DNA of 47,162 bases from Treponema sp. (GTDB lineage Bacteria > Spirochaetota > Spirochaetia > Treponematales > Breznakiellaceae), in contig JAIRNP010000161.1 of assembly GCA_031258005.1 (NCBI GenBank), forward strand, positions 1 through 47,162. Reading direction: 5' to 3'. A program made the translations under genes and the position numbers. This document shows, in pieces, positions 39,043 to 47,162 of this stretch. The notes beneath the pieces were generated by a model that saw only the letters and a program-made list of their open reading frames with translations, was not told the DNA's origin and did not search any database. The stretch's first letter is position 1. Each line of letters begins with the position of its first letter.

Positions 39043-40776
39043 ATGGCAAAAGGATCAGATGCGGTAAAGAAATTTGTTGGTTCCGATATCGAAATCGCCC
39101 AGGCTGTGTACCCTGAGCATGCCTATGATATTCTGGAAATTGCTCAAAAACTCGATATTCCCGAAACGTATATTGAACAATACGGCCGCTACAAGGCGAA
39201 GATCGATTACAACTACCTCAACAACGAGCTGAAAAACAAGAGCGATGGCAAGCTCGTCCTCGTTACCGCCATTACCCCGACTCCCGCAGGGGAAGGTAAG
39301 ACCACCACCACCGTCGGTGTTTCCGACGGCCTCTCAAAACTCGGCAAGAAAGTCGTGGTCGCCCTCAGGGAACCCTCCCTGGGACCGGTATTCGGCGTGA
39401 AGGGCGGCGCGGCCGGCGGTGGCTGGGCCCAGGTAATCCCCATGGAGGACATCAACCTGCACTTTACCGGCGACTTCCATGCCATCGGCGCGGCGAACAA
39501 CCTCCTGGCGGCAATGGTGGATAACCACATCTACCAGGGCAATAAGCTCAATATCGATCCCCGCAAGATCATCTGGCGCCGCTGCGTTGATATGAACGAC
39601 CGGCAGCTCCGCTTTATCGTTGACGGCTTGGGCGGCAAGGCCAACGGCGCCTCCCGGGAAGACGGCTACGACATCACCGTGGCCTCCGAAATCATGGCCG
39701 TGCTCTGCCTTTCCTCCGACATTGAGGATCTGAAAAAACGCTTGGGCCGCATCATCGTGGGCTACACCTACGGTAAGCAGTCCGACGGCTCCGAAAAGCC
39801 GGTAACCGCCTCCCAGTTGAACGCCCAGGGAGCGATGGCCGCGTTGCTCAAGGACGCCCTCAAGCCGAACCTGGTCCAGACCCTGGAAGGGACCCCGGCG
39901 TTCATCCACGGCGGCCCATTTGCCAACATCGCCCACGGCTGTAACTCGATCATGGCGACCAAACTGGCCCTGAAGATGGGCGACTACGCCGTTACCGAAG
40001 GGGGCTTTGGCGCGGACCTGGGGGCCGAGAAGTTCCTTGACATCAAATGCCGCTTCGCGGGGCTCAAGCCCAATGCGGTGGTCATTGTGGCGACCGTCCG
40101 GGCCCTCAAGCATCACGGGGGGGTTGCCAAGGCGGACCTCAATAAGGAGAACCTTGAGGCCCTCAAGAAGGGGCTGCCGAACCTGCTCCAGCACATCGAG
40201 AACATTACCCAGGTCTTCAAACTGCCGGCGGTGGTGTCGATCAACGCCTTCCCGACCGATACCAAGGCGGAACTGGACCTGGTTGAATCGGAATGCAAGA
40301 AGCTGGGAGTAAACGTGGCGCTTTCCGAAGTATGGGCGAAGGGGGGCGAAGGCGGGGTGAAGCTGGCGGAAGAAGTGATCCGGCTCTGCGAGCAGCCGAA
40401 TGAGTTCACCTATAGCTACGATGAGAAAGCCCCGATCAAAGACAAGATCGAAGCGATAGCGAAGAAGATCTACCATGCGGAAAACGTGAACATTCTGCCG
40501 AATGCGCAGAAGCAGATTGAGCAGTTGGAAAAACTGGGGATGGACAAGGTGCCGATCTGTATGGCGAAGACCCAATACAGCTTCACCGATGATCAGGGCG
40601 TGAGGGGAGCGCCGAAGGGCTGGACCCTTACGGTGAGGAACATCAAGATTTCCGCCGGTGCGGGCTTTATCGTGGCCCTGACCGGTGAAATCATGACCAT
40701 GCCGGGATTGCCTCCGGTTCCGTCGGCGGAAAAGATCAACGTGGACATCACGGGCAAGATCTCCGGGCTCTTTTGA
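39043..40776 (+). CDS. fhs: Formate-tetrahydrofolate ligase
   Basis: The enzyme makes 10-formyl-THF from formate, ATP and THF, the folate entry step of the Wood-Ljungdahl methyl branch and of purine synthesis. The product has 577 residues (the family has about 555-580). The P-loop [11 protein letters not shown] is at about 65-75, [18 protein letters not shown] at about 100-117, [13 protein letters not shown] at about 210, and [14 protein letters not shown] is present too. AAGGAG lies 11 nt before ATG 39043. Codon use is GC-rich and regular, as for a highly expressed gene. The leader is long (see promoter at 38500). A broken formate-channel gene follows. The presence of fhs fits acetogenic or formate-using termite-gut treponemes. 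Confidence 0.96.
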   Translation: MAKGSDAVKKFVGSDIEIAQAVYPEHAYDILEIAQKLDIPETYIEQYGRYKAKIDYNYLNNELKNKSDGKLVLVTAITPTPAGEGKTTTTVGVSDGLSKLGKKVVVALREPSLGPVFGVKGGAAGGGWAQVIPMEDINLHFTGDFHAIGAANNLLAAMVDNHIYQGNKLNIDPRKIIWRRCVDMNDRQLRFIVDGLGGKANGASREDGYDITVASEIMAVLCLSSDIEDLKKRLGRIIVGYTYGKQSDGSEKPVTASQLNAQGAMAALLKDALKPNLVQTLEGTPAFIHGGPFANIAHGCNSIMATKLALKMGDYAVTEGGFGADLGAEKFLDIKCRFAGLKPNAVVIVATVRALKHHGGVAKADLNKENLEALKKGLPNLLQHIENITQVFKLPAVVSINAFPTDTKAELDLVESECKKLGVNVALSEVWAKGGEGGVKLAEEVIRLCEQPNEFTYSYDEKAPIKDKIEAIAKKIYHAENVNILPNAQKQIEQLEKLGMDKVPICMAKTQYSFTDDQGVRGAPKGWTLTVRNIKISAGAGFIVALTGEIMTMPGLPPVPSAEKINVDITGKISGLF

Positions 40777-40814
40777 TTGGGGCGCAGCCCCCCTTATTGA
40801 GCTTTTATTATGGG

Positions 40815-40877
40815 AGGCTGTTCCAAAAACTGAAGTTTTGGAACAGCCTCATGGGGAAGTATAAAAATACTTCCCCG
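40815..40877. repeat. Two adjacent hairpins between fhs and the formate-channel pseudogene
   Basis: AGGCTGTTCCAAAA and its complement (40815-40849) form a 14-bp stem around ACT-GA-AG. GGGGAAGTAT/ATACTTCCCC (40853-40877) forms a 10-bp stem. No T-run follows, so they look like RNA-stabilising or processing hairpins. The first is related to the TTGTTCAA hairpin family. Confidence 0.6.
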
Positions 40878-40904
40878 CTTGACAACAAATTTTGGGAGGT
40901 TTCT

Positions 40905-41436
40905 ATGGAAGCAAGAACACCGGTTCAAATATTGGAGTATACCGGCGATGTTGCGGTTGCCAAGGTGCTGCGGGGTAAAGGCGGTCAGTTGATTTTGGCT
41001 TTTTTTGCCGGCGTGTTTATTGCCTTTGCAGCGGAGGGATCCAATATGGCGGCCTTTAACCTGTTTGCGAATCCCGACACCTATGGGTTCGGAAAGGTTC
41101 TGGCAGGAGCGGTATTTGGAACAGGACTCATGCTTGTCTTGGTCGCAGGCGGAGAACTCTTTACCGGTAATACGCTCATAATCGTCGGGGTCCTCGAACG
41201 AAAGGTAAAGATTCAGCAAATGCTTTCCAACTGGCTTGTCGTGTATATTGGTAATTTTATAGGCAGTGTTTTTATCGCCTACATGATGAACAAGTCAGGC
41301 CTCTTTAACAGCGGCAATGCGGTACTTGGAGGTCAAACAATAAAGATCGCCGCATATAAAACAGGGCTTCCCTGGTGGTTCAGTGATGGTCGGAGGTCTT
41401 TATTGGGCGGCTCTTAAAAAGAAGGCCGCCGCTTGA
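40905..41436 (+). pseudogene. focA: Formate/nitrite-family channel (FocA-like), internal deletion
   Basis: GGGAGG precedes ATG 40905. The first about 155 residues carry the channel's early helices (KGGQLILAFFAGVFIAFAAE, then VAGGELFTGNTL). After KTGLPW the frame changes: in the next frame GGSVMVGGLYWAALKKKAAA and stop TGA (41434-41436) give the normal C-terminus of the family. The region in between (about 75 residues, including later helices) is gone, and the junction at about 41370 is also frameshifted. In its own frame the protein ends at 41417 with a short foreign tail. It is therefore a dead or truncated channel next to fhs. Confidence 0.8.
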
Positions 41437-41541
41437 TCCGATGATCTATTGAGCAATTTCCCAATGCTAATTCAAAGCAAAAAGCGCTTTGCACAGGCAG
41501 GTAAATTGGTTCTTATTACAAAGGTTCTACCGAATCTTTCC

Positions 41542-41583
41542 GGCTGTTTGAAAAAGCTGTGTTTTTCAAACAGCCATTTTTTT
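41542..41583 (+). terminator. Intrinsic terminator after the formate-channel pseudogene
   Basis: GGCTGTTTGAAAAA pairs with TTTTTCAAACAGCC across a 6-nt loop, followed by ATTTTTTT. This is a clear rho-independent terminator and marks the end of the fhs transcript. Confidence 0.85.
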
Positions 41584-41610
41584 CTGAATGAAAGGAAGGA
41601 AAAATAGTAA

Positions 41611-42069
41611 GTGCCTGGCGCCACTAAGGATATGGATATGTTTTTTGAAAATGATAATTACTCGACAGGTTGCCACAAGGACTTGAATAAACCGGTCAAT
41701 TTTCCGGTTGCCAATGTTGTGCTTGTTGCTGTCCGCAGAGGTGAAAACGATGGCTGGAAGGAAACATACTGTGATTCCAGTATGATAAAACTCCTTGAGG
41801 CTATACAGGCGGGCGGGAATGTCTTCGTTGCCTGCAAGATAAGCGGCATTTCTTACACCATGGCATGGAAGCTCTTAGGCCGGCTTGAAGAATGGGCAGG
41901 TTTCAAAATGACCGTCCGGCATCAGGGCGGCTTGAACGGCGGCAGCACCGAATTGACGAAAGAAGGAATTGAATTTCTTGAGAAGTATAAACAGTTTGAA
42001 ATATGCTGCAAGACCGCAATTCAAGAGATTTACGATGATTTCTTCGTGAAGGAAATTCATTCCTTATAA
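41611..42069 (+). CDS. ModE-type winged-helix DNA-binding protein
   Basis: The product has 152 residues from GTG 41611; later starts at ATG 41626/41632/41638 are possible. AAGGAAGG stands upstream. The core from residue about 57 (KLLEAIQAGGNVFVACKISG, then ISYTMAWKLLGRLEEWAGF) and the wing (HQGGLNGGSTELTKEGIEFL) are typical of the N-terminal domain of ModE, which controls molybdate transport and molybdoenzymes. There is no molybdate-binding (Mop) domain, so it may sense another ligand or act as a short regulator. It lies right after the fhs region, from which it is separated by a terminator. A link to formate enzymes is inference. Confidence 0.75.
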   Translation: MPGATKDMDMFFENDNYSTGCHKDLNKPVNFPVANVVLVAVRRGENDGWKETYCDSSMIKLLEAIQAGGNVFVACKISGISYTMAWKLLGRLEEWAGFKMTVRHQGGLNGGSTELTKEGIEFLEKYKQFEICCKTAIQEIYDDFFVKEIHSL

Positions 42070-42098
42070 AGAAGACTGCCAAATGCCGAAAATTGGTT

Positions 42099-42123
42099 TT
42101 GTTCAACAACCCGATTGCTTGTC
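42099..42123 (+). repeat. 25-nt dispersed repeat, copy 2
   Basis: This copy matches 9751-9775 at 22 of 25 positions. It lies 30 bp after the ModE-type gene. Confidence 0.5.
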
Positions 42124-42173
42124 TCACAAGTCTAATAAATTATCAAATTCCAACATCTGTTAGGAACCGCGTG

Positions 42174-42202
42174 GAAATAAGATGACCAGGTCATCTTATT
42201 TC
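42174..42202. repeat. 29-bp perfect palindrome
   Basis: GAAATAAGATGACC and GGTCATCTTATTTC flank a single A. Further inverted repeats follow (AGAATAAAAT...ATTTTATTCT at about 42236-42263). It may serve as a two-way terminator between the ModE-type gene and the epimerase pseudogene, which converge here. Confidence 0.65.
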
Positions 42203-42284
42203 ATTGTTATATCGAGCCGAAGGTTCGCGGCAATTAGAATAAAATTGCAAGGCATTTTATTCTTGCGCAGGTCTTTCGCATTTA

Positions 42285-42778
42285 TTAGGGAAGCAGAGAA
42301 AGGACGTGTGCAAATTTTTTGTCGATAAAGTCCTTGGACATCTGTATGGTTTTGCGGTAATCCGCTTCGCCTGAATACCAGAATTCGGTAACAAACATAC
42401 GGACATTCATGCTCAGCGCCGTTTGTATGATTCCTTCAAAATTCACATGCCCGGTTCCGTAGGGGATTTCCCGGAATTTACCCGGCAGCGTTTCTTTGAG
42501 ATGCAGCGCGGCGATAGAACCTTTCCCGGAGCGTAAATCCGCCAGTTCATCCCCGCCATACTGTTTTGCGGCGTTGGTTATGTTACCGCAGTCAGGATAT
42601 ACCAGCAGATAGGGAGAATCAATTTTCCGTACAGGTCATGGCTTTGGCCACGGTGTTAAGCAGTTCTGTTTCCATGGTTTCAAAGGCCAGCAAAACCGCC
42701 TTGGCCGCCGCCATTTCCACCGCAGTCTCCAGCCCTTCAAGAAAAAGCCGGCGGGTTCTCTCGTTAGATTCGCCATAA
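42285..42778 (-). pseudogene. L-ribulose/xylulose-5-phosphate 3-epimerase-like gene, broken (UlaE/SgbU type)
   Basis: The minus strand encodes YYGESNERTRRLFLEGLETA, then AVLLAFETMETELLNTVAKA, a frameshift near 42625, then KIDSPYLLVYPDCGNITNAA and KETLPGKFREIPYGTGHVNF, ending at a stop at 42285. These are conserved segments of UlaE/SgbU 3-epimerases (sugar-phosphate isomerase TIM barrel). The N-terminal half is missing: similarity stops at about 42778, where the oppositely oriented DeoR gene begins. The gene is thus truncated and frameshifted. Confidence 0.75.
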
Positions 42779-42795
42779 TAAAGGTTCTTGAAATA

Positions 42796-43530
42796 TTGGA
42801 AGAAGCCGGTTTTGTCAAAGTAAACCAACTGGCGCAGCGGATGAGGGTTTCTCCCCTTACCATCCGCCGGGATCTGGTCGCCCTGTTGGACAGCGGAAAG
42901 ATTGACCGGTTTTACGGCGGCGCTTCTCTGCTTAAGTATGATAATAGAAGCGAAGAGAACATATTCAGTTCAGGGTTTACCCTGAACAAACTTGCCATCG
43001 CCCAATATGCCGCCACGCTGGTGGAAGATGGGGATACCATCTTTATCAATACCAGTTCTACCGCCCTGGCTATACTCCCCCATATTACCGCGAAACAGGT
43101 TACGGTGATAACGAACAATGTAAAGGCTATTACATCAAAACATCGGGACGATATGATCCTGGTCTTTACCGGCGGAGAACTGCGTTTTCCCAAGGAAGCC
43201 ATGGTCGGTGATTTCGCGCTGAATAATCTTAACCGGGTAACCGCATCACGGTGTTTTCTGGGTTGCAACGGGATCAACGCCGATGAGGGGGTAACCACCG
43301 CGGTACTCCAGGAGGCCACCATCAATAACCTGATGCTTACCCGGGTTACCGGCCCCCGGTACATCCTCGCGGACAAGAGCAAGATCGGCCGCAGGCTTAA
43401 CTTTATCTACGGGCGGCTTCAGGACATCTCCCTGCTCATCACCGATACCGAAGCGCCTCAACCCTTAGTAGCAGAACTGCGTAAGAAGATCGAGGTTGTT
43501 CAGGTTGAGCCATTGAAGAACCTTCCGTGA
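42796..43530 (+). CDS. DeoR-family regulator, probably with a lost N-terminus
   Basis: The frame gives 244 residues from TTG 42796 (product from MEEAGFVKVNQLAQRMRVSP). In-frame bases just upstream (from about 42772) still encode IIKVLEILEEAG, the usual start of a DeoR winged helix, but without an initiator. The first 5-7 codons were lost where the gene was joined to the epimerase fragment. The helix-turn-helix is VSPLTIRRDLVALLDSGK; the sensor domain is present (GCNGINADEGVTTAVLQEA; ILADKSKIGRR). It may be non-functional or start from the TTG; AAGG is at 42781. Targets were probably sugar genes. Confidence 0.7.
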   Translation: MEEAGFVKVNQLAQRMRVSPLTIRRDLVALLDSGKIDRFYGGASLLKYDNRSEENIFSSGFTLNKLAIAQYAATLVEDGDTIFINTSSTALAILPHITAKQVTVITNNVKAITSKHRDDMILVFTGGELRFPKEAMVGDFALNNLNRVTASRCFLGCNGINADEGVTTAVLQEATINNLMLTRVTGPRYILADKSKIGRRLNFIYGRLQDISLLITDTEAPQPLVAELRKKIEVVQVEPLKNLP

Positions 43531-43623
43531 GGGGCATAAGGCATAAGTGTCTGACACCCGTTGGACGAAACTTGACCCACGGAATCAAGCGAGGTACTCC
43601 CAGTACGTCGGCAAAATATACAG

Positions 43624-43670
43624 AGTAAACGCCGATGCCCTGAGCCTAGGCCAGGGCATCGGCGTTTACT
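43624..43670 (+). terminator. 18-bp perfect hairpin after the DeoR gene
   Basis: AGTAAACGCCGATGCCCT pairs perfectly with its complement around an 11-nt loop and is followed by TTTAT. It may end the DeoR transcript. One arm recurs at 43816-43833 with one change, so it also belongs to a repeat. Confidence 0.6.
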
Positions 43671-43680
43671 TTTATCGAGT

Positions 43681-43740
43681 CGGCCCGGGCGCATTTTTAC
43701 ATGCCAGACACGGCCCGAGCTTTTTACGTGCCAGACACGC
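43681..43740 (+). repeat. Direct repeat, about 27-bp unit, two copies
   Basis: CGGCCCGGGCGCA then TTTTTACATGCCAGACA is followed by CGGCCCGAGC then TTTTTACGTGCCAGACA. The TTTTTAC cores are 27 bp apart (43694 and 43721). It lies between the hairpin and the phosphatase promoter. Confidence 0.6.
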
Positions 43741-43851
43741 AAAACTTTGCGCGAAGCGCGAAAGAAAAGTTCGGTCTAAAATCGACACATTAATACCCAT
43801 GACAAGGCGCCGGAGAGTAAATGCCGATGCCCTGCATAAAGGCAAGTTTCA

Positions 43852-43881
43852 TTGCTTTTTTACGCGGCATTGTGATATAAT
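43852..43881 (+). promoter_or_regulatory. Probable promoter of the alkaline phosphatase
   Basis: TTGCTT (43852-43857) and TATAAT (43876-43881) are 18 nt apart. ATG of the phosphatase is at 43907 with AAGGAG at about 43893. Confidence 0.65.
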
Positions 43882-43906
43882 CTTTTTTTAGTAAGGAGAG
43901 AAAGCA

Positions 43907-45511
43907 ATGAAAAAATTAATGTCGATTTTGATAGCGCTGTTGATAACGGCATCTTTGGCCTTCGCAACCGGCGCGGGACAGGTTTCTTCTCGTACTGAAA
44001 ACGGGATTGCCGACGGAAGGACGGCCAAGTACATTTTTGTGTTCATTGGCGACGGGACCTCAATTCCCCAGCGGAACGCGGCGGAACTGTATTTGGCGAG
44101 CAAAGACCAGCCCAAAGATCTGGGGAATGCCCTGTTGCGGGCTGAAAACAAGTTCCCCCAAGGCAACGGGGTAGCGGACTTTAAGCCCTCAATTAAGCGG
44201 ATGTTGATGAGTTCCTTCCCTGGTCAGGGTTTCAGCAGTACCTATTCCTCCAATTCCCTGATAACCGATTCGTCGTCTTCGGGAACCGCCATTGCCACAG
44301 GGAATAAGACCCGGGATGGCGTAGTCGGTATGGACCCGGAAGGAAGGGAAAAATACGTCTCTATGGCGAAAATGGCCCGGGACAAGGGGATGAAGGTGGG
44401 GATAATCTCGACGGTCTCGCTGGATCACGCCACCCCGGCGTCATTCTACGCCTGTTCTCCCAACCGGGATTTTTATTATGAGATTGCCCTCCAGATTCCT
44501 GAAAGCAACTTTAATTTCTTTGGCGGAGGGGGCTTTAAGCAACCCCGGGGGGCCAAAAACGACAGACAAGATATTGTCGAGATAGCCCAGGAAGCGGGAT
44601 ACCAGGTGTATACCACACGGGAAGATTTCGACGCCATTAAGGCGGGGGACGATAAAATCATCACCATTAATCCCGTGCTGGATGGAGACGCCGCCCTTCC
44701 CTACGCGATAGATCAGCGGGAGGGGGAAATCCGTTTCGCGGAATTTGTGGCCAAGGGGATTGAAGTCCTGGATAATCCCAACGGTTTTTTTATGATGGCT
44801 GAATGTGGCAAGGTAGACTGGTCGTGCCACGCTAACGACGCCCTGGCTACGGTGGAAGATGTTCTCACCCTTGATGAGGCGGTCAAAGTCGCCTATGAGT
44901 TCTACCAGAAACATCCTGAGGACACGCTTATCGTGGTTACCGGCGACCATGAGACCGGCGGCATGACGATGGGTTTCGCGGGAACCAAGTACGACGCCTT
45001 TTTGACGAAACTTCAGTCTCAGAAGGGTTCCTACCTGGCCTTTAACAAAGAGGTGGAGGAATTCAAGCGGAGCAACCCCAACGCCGCTTTGGAGGACGCC
45101 TTGCCCATGATAGAAAACTTTTTTGGTCTAAAATACTACAGCAAAGACACCATAGCGCAGCTTGAAGAACGGACCCGCTCGGGCGACACGGAGGCTTACG
45201 AGGTATTGGGCATGGCCCTGCGGGACTATGAGATCGAGAGCCTTGAAAAAGCCTTTGCCATGAGCATGATGAACAGCAGCGACCGCCCTATGCAGGATGA
45301 TGTCTATTATCTTTCCTATGGTTATTATGAGCCGCTTACCGTTACCCTCACCCATATCCTCAATCAGAAAGCGGGGATAGCCTGGACGACCTACTCCCAC
45401 ACGGGATTGCCGACTCCTGTCTCTGTTATCGGGGTGGGCTATACGCAATTCAACGGATATTACGACAACACCGATATCTTTAAAAAAGTAGTGGCTATCG
45501 GCCAGTTGTAA
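43907..45511 (+). CDS. phoA: Alkaline phosphatase, exported
   Basis: This secreted metal-dependent phosphomonoesterase has 534 residues. A signal peptide covers residues 1-20 (MKKLMSILIALLITASLAFA). The first metal ligand lies in FIGDGT (Asp49), the nucleophile in ITDSSSSGTAIATG (Asp121, Ser122), and other zinc ligands in KVDWSCHANDA and VTGDHETGG. The short form (TDSSSSGTA) is like bacterial PhoA/PhoK-like enzymes. GTAAGGAGAG precedes ATG 43907. The YibE/F gene follows 36 bp later, so they may share a transcript. Its role is phosphate or nucleotide scavenging. No Pho box was noticed. Confidence 0.92.
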   Translation: MKKLMSILIALLITASLAFATGAGQVSSRTENGIADGRTAKYIFVFIGDGTSIPQRNAAELYLASKDQPKDLGNALLRAENKFPQGNGVADFKPSIKRMLMSSFPGQGFSSTYSSNSLITDSSSSGTAIATGNKTRDGVVGMDPEGREKYVSMAKMARDKGMKVGIISTVSLDHATPASFYACSPNRDFYYEIALQIPESNFNFFGGGGFKQPRGAKNDRQDIVEIAQEAGYQVYTTREDFDAIKAGDDKIITINPVLDGDAALPYAIDQREGEIRFAEFVAKGIEVLDNPNGFFMMAECGKVDWSCHANDALATVEDVLTLDEAVKVAYEFYQKHPEDTLIVVTGDHETGGMTMGFAGTKYDAFLTKLQSQKGSYLAFNKEVEEFKRSNPNAALEDALPMIENFFGLKYYSKDTIAQLEERTRSGDTEAYEVLGMALRDYEIESLEKAFAMSMMNSSDRPMQDDVYYLSYGYYEPLTVTLTHILNQKAGIAWTTYSHTGLPTPVSVIGVGYTQFNGYYDNTDIFKKVVAIGQL

Positions 45512-45547
45512 AACCAAGCGGCGCGGCAGGGAATCAGCGGAGGACCG

Positions 45548-46726
45548 GTGAAGAGGATGTCAAATCGTCTTACAGCATTGTTTTTTCATAACGCCCAAAA
45601 AAAGGATGTCCTCTTTTCGGCGCTTGTCCTGGTTCTCTGCGTTATTTTGGGCCTTATCCCCACGGGCTTTGAAAATCGCCTGCCCCAGAACACCGAACAG
45701 GTTGAGGGGCGTATTCTGAGCGTCGATAATTCTCAATTAGAACAGCATGGCCTTATTCTCTCCGGTTCCCAGGGGGTAGAGGCGGAGATACTCAAGGGCA
45801 GATGGAAAGGCCAGGTTATCCGTACAGGCAATCATTTTTTGGGGAAGATGGAGCTTGACCGGGTATTTGAGGTAGGCGATCATGCCCTGCTGAATATCTC
45901 GTCAAATGGGGAGCTTATCACCTGGGCCAATACCTACGATCATTACCGTCTGCGGATTGAAGTGATTCTTTTGTTGATATTCTCCGTCTTTTTATTGCTT
46001 TACGGCGGCTTTTTTGGTATGCAGGCGATACTGTCCTTTATATTCACCGCGCTTATGCTGTGGAAGGTCCTTATCCCGTGTATGTTACGGGGTATCGACC
46101 CTATTCTGCTCAGTTTTGTTACCGTATGCCTCTTGTCCGCGGTTATTTTGTTCCTGGTCGCGGGGCTTAACAAAAGAGGCTTTGTGGCGTTGCTGGGGGC
46201 GTCCATTGGACTGGGGGTAACGGCGCTTATGACCCTTTACTTTACCCAGCCTTTCAAGATACACGGGGCGGTTCGTCCTTTTTCGGAAACCTTACTGTAC
46301 TCAGGCTTTACCCATCTTAATCTCACCCGGATTTTCATAGCGGGGGTGGTGCTTTCCGCATCCGGGGCGGTTATGGACCTCGCTATGGACATATCCACCG
46401 CCATGAGCGAGATTGTCCGGCATCATCCTGATATTTCCCGCAAGGAACTGCTTCTGTCGGGGAATACCATAGGGCGGTCGGTTATCGGTACCATGACAAC
46501 CACCCTGTTGCTTGCCTACAGCGGCGGTTACCTCGCTATGCTGATGCTTTTTATGGGCCAAGGGATACCCAACGGTAATATGCTTAATATGAACTATGTG
46601 GCGGCGGAGATACTGCACACCTTGGTAGGCAGTTTTGGTTTGGTTTTAGTTGCCCCCATCACCACGGTTATAGGAATCTGGCTGTACCTTCCGGGAAGGA
46701 AAAAAGACGCGCCCTTCCAGATATAG
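45548..46726 (+). CDS. YibE/F-like membrane protein
   Basis: The product has 392 residues from GTG 45548 (GGAGG is upstream). It has one N-terminal membrane segment, an extracytoplasmic domain of about 100 residues (QVEGRILSVDNSQLEQHGLI...), then about seven membrane helices. Features such as ASGAVMDLAMDISTAMSEI, GRSVIGTMTTTLLLAYSGG and the C-terminal LHTLVGSFGLVLVAPITTVI are typical of the YibE/F family, whose function is uncertain. It lies directly after the alkaline phosphatase. Confidence 0.85.
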   Translation: MKRMSNRLTALFFHNAQKKDVLFSALVLVLCVILGLIPTGFENRLPQNTEQVEGRILSVDNSQLEQHGLILSGSQGVEAEILKGRWKGQVIRTGNHFLGKMELDRVFEVGDHALLNISSNGELITWANTYDHYRLRIEVILLLIFSVFLLLYGGFFGMQAILSFIFTALMLWKVLIPCMLRGIDPILLSFVTVCLLSAVILFLVAGLNKRGFVALLGASIGLGVTALMTLYFTQPFKIHGAVRPFSETLLYSGFTHLNLTRIFIAGVVLSASGAVMDLAMDISTAMSEIVRHHPDISRKELLLSGNTIGRSVIGTMTTTLLLAYSGGYLAMLMLFMGQGIPNGNMLNMNYVAAEILHTLVGSFGLVLVAPITTVIGIWLYLPGRKKDAPFQI

Positions 46727-46739
46727 GAGGAAGCCCGGC

Positions 46740-46928
46740 TAGTTCAAAATCTCCCGCTCCCCGGTGTTTCCTCAACAGCCTTTCTATCCCCATCTCGTCT
46801 ATCACTTCGCTGACCAGCCGCACCAGATGGTTCGCCGGGAGGAGTTCGTCCACGCGGGGAGGAATGAGATATGCCTGCCCCTGGTCGTAGGGCTTGTACG
46901 TTATCATGTCGCTTACGCCTTTGCTCAT
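46740..46928 (-). pseudogene. IS1182-type transposase, N-terminal fragment
   Basis: The frame begins MSKGVSDMITYKPYDQGQAY and continues LIPPRVDELLPANHLVRLVS and EVIDEMGIERLLRKHRGAG, a sequence seen at the start of IS1182-like transposases (IS5 superfamily). After residue about 63 the similarity ends and the frame runs into unrelated sequence overlapping the YibE/F gene. The rest of the transposase is missing. Confidence 0.7.
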
Positions 46929-47083
46929 GGTGATACTATAGCATACTTTCGCCTTACAAGGGGAAAATTTTGTACCGGGAACTATCTTTACTTTTTGGAC
47001 AGCCCCCTACGGCGCACGTTGTTCGCCGTACCCCCTTTCACTTAGAACTTATCCGGGAATAGAGAAGAACCGATAAAGGAGGT

Positions 47084-47162
47084 ATGAAAAGGGTAGAAGG
47101 GATTGGTATCAAATCATGGGAATTGACGGATGAACTGTGGGAGCGGGTCCGAGGGTTCATTC
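47084..47162 (+). CDS. IS5-type transposase, N-terminal part (runs off the window)
   Basis: ATG 47084 opens the frame MKRVEGIGIKSWELTDELWE, continuing RVRGFI to the window end. IS5-family transposases start with a similar segment (SWELTDELWERV...P). AAGGAGG is directly before the ATG, closer than usual. Only 26 residues are visible. Confidence 0.55.
   Translation, partial: MKRVEGIGIKSWELTDELWERVRGFI

Noticed and set aside
39334-40575. Long open frame opposite fhs
   Set aside because: It is antisense to a clear gene and reflects its GC-rich third positions. No start site or family was seen.
1-47162. CRISPR array, tRNA or rRNA genes
   Set aside because: No regularly spaced repeat with unique spacers was seen, and nothing looked like a cloverleaf or rRNA segment. 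A covariance search was not possible.

Overview
The window most likely comes from a Treponema of the termite-gut type, for example a relative of T. primitia or T. azotonutricium. The evidence is a spirochaete-type EF-G, a 2700-residue coiled-coil protein of a kind seen in treponemes, a formate-tetrahydrofolate ligase, and many small palindromic repeats and decayed insertion sequences. This is recognition from memory of protein families; no search was run. Base composition is moderate to GC-rich in most genes, with one sharply AT-rich island at about 23.75-24.5 kb.

Layout. 0-2 kb: the start of a Tn5/IS4-like transposase, a lipoprotein and a small 93-residue protein preceded by a 21-bp tandem repeat. 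2-9.8 kb: fusA with a P-loop ATPase, a convergent Cof-type phosphatase, a parA-parB pair, and a secreted protein with a Pro/Thr linker and a repeat-rich, probably beta-helical C-terminal half. 10-22.3 kb (minus strand): the giant coiled-coil gene, a HAD phosphatase, rnhB, a phosphoribosyltransferase, a rhomboid protease, a pRiA4b ORF-3-like protein and xth. 22.3-25.4 kb: a mobile-element graveyard (ISAzo13-like, IS630-like and IS1-like remnants) that encloses an AT-rich lipoprotein gene flanked by what look like integron attC sites. 25.8-30.9 kb: a complete peptide/nickel-type ABC transporter operon.

31.3-42.1 kb is the metabolic core. It holds a LarA-family nickel-pincer racemase/epimerase, a glycyl-radical enzyme, a DeoR regulator, a cyclodeaminase/cyclohydrolase (FchA-like), an amidohydrolase, formate-THF ligase (fhs), a broken formate channel gene and a ModE-type regulator. 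FchA and Fhs catalyse adjacent steps of folate one-carbon metabolism. The glycyl-radical enzyme and the formate channel belong to families often tied to formate, but a shared pathway is inference. The glycyl-radical enzyme keeps its glycyl loop but appears to lack both the catalytic Cys and the Glu of the usual GCVE motif. fhs sits behind a promoter and an untranslated region of about 500 nt that contains a poly-C small ORF and a possible structured RNA.

42.2-47.2 kb: a broken sugar-phosphate epimerase gene, head to head with a DeoR gene that seems to have lost its first codons, then alkaline phosphatase, a YibE/F-like membrane protein and two partial transposases (IS1182-like and IS5-like). 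No rRNA, tRNA or CRISPR array was seen.
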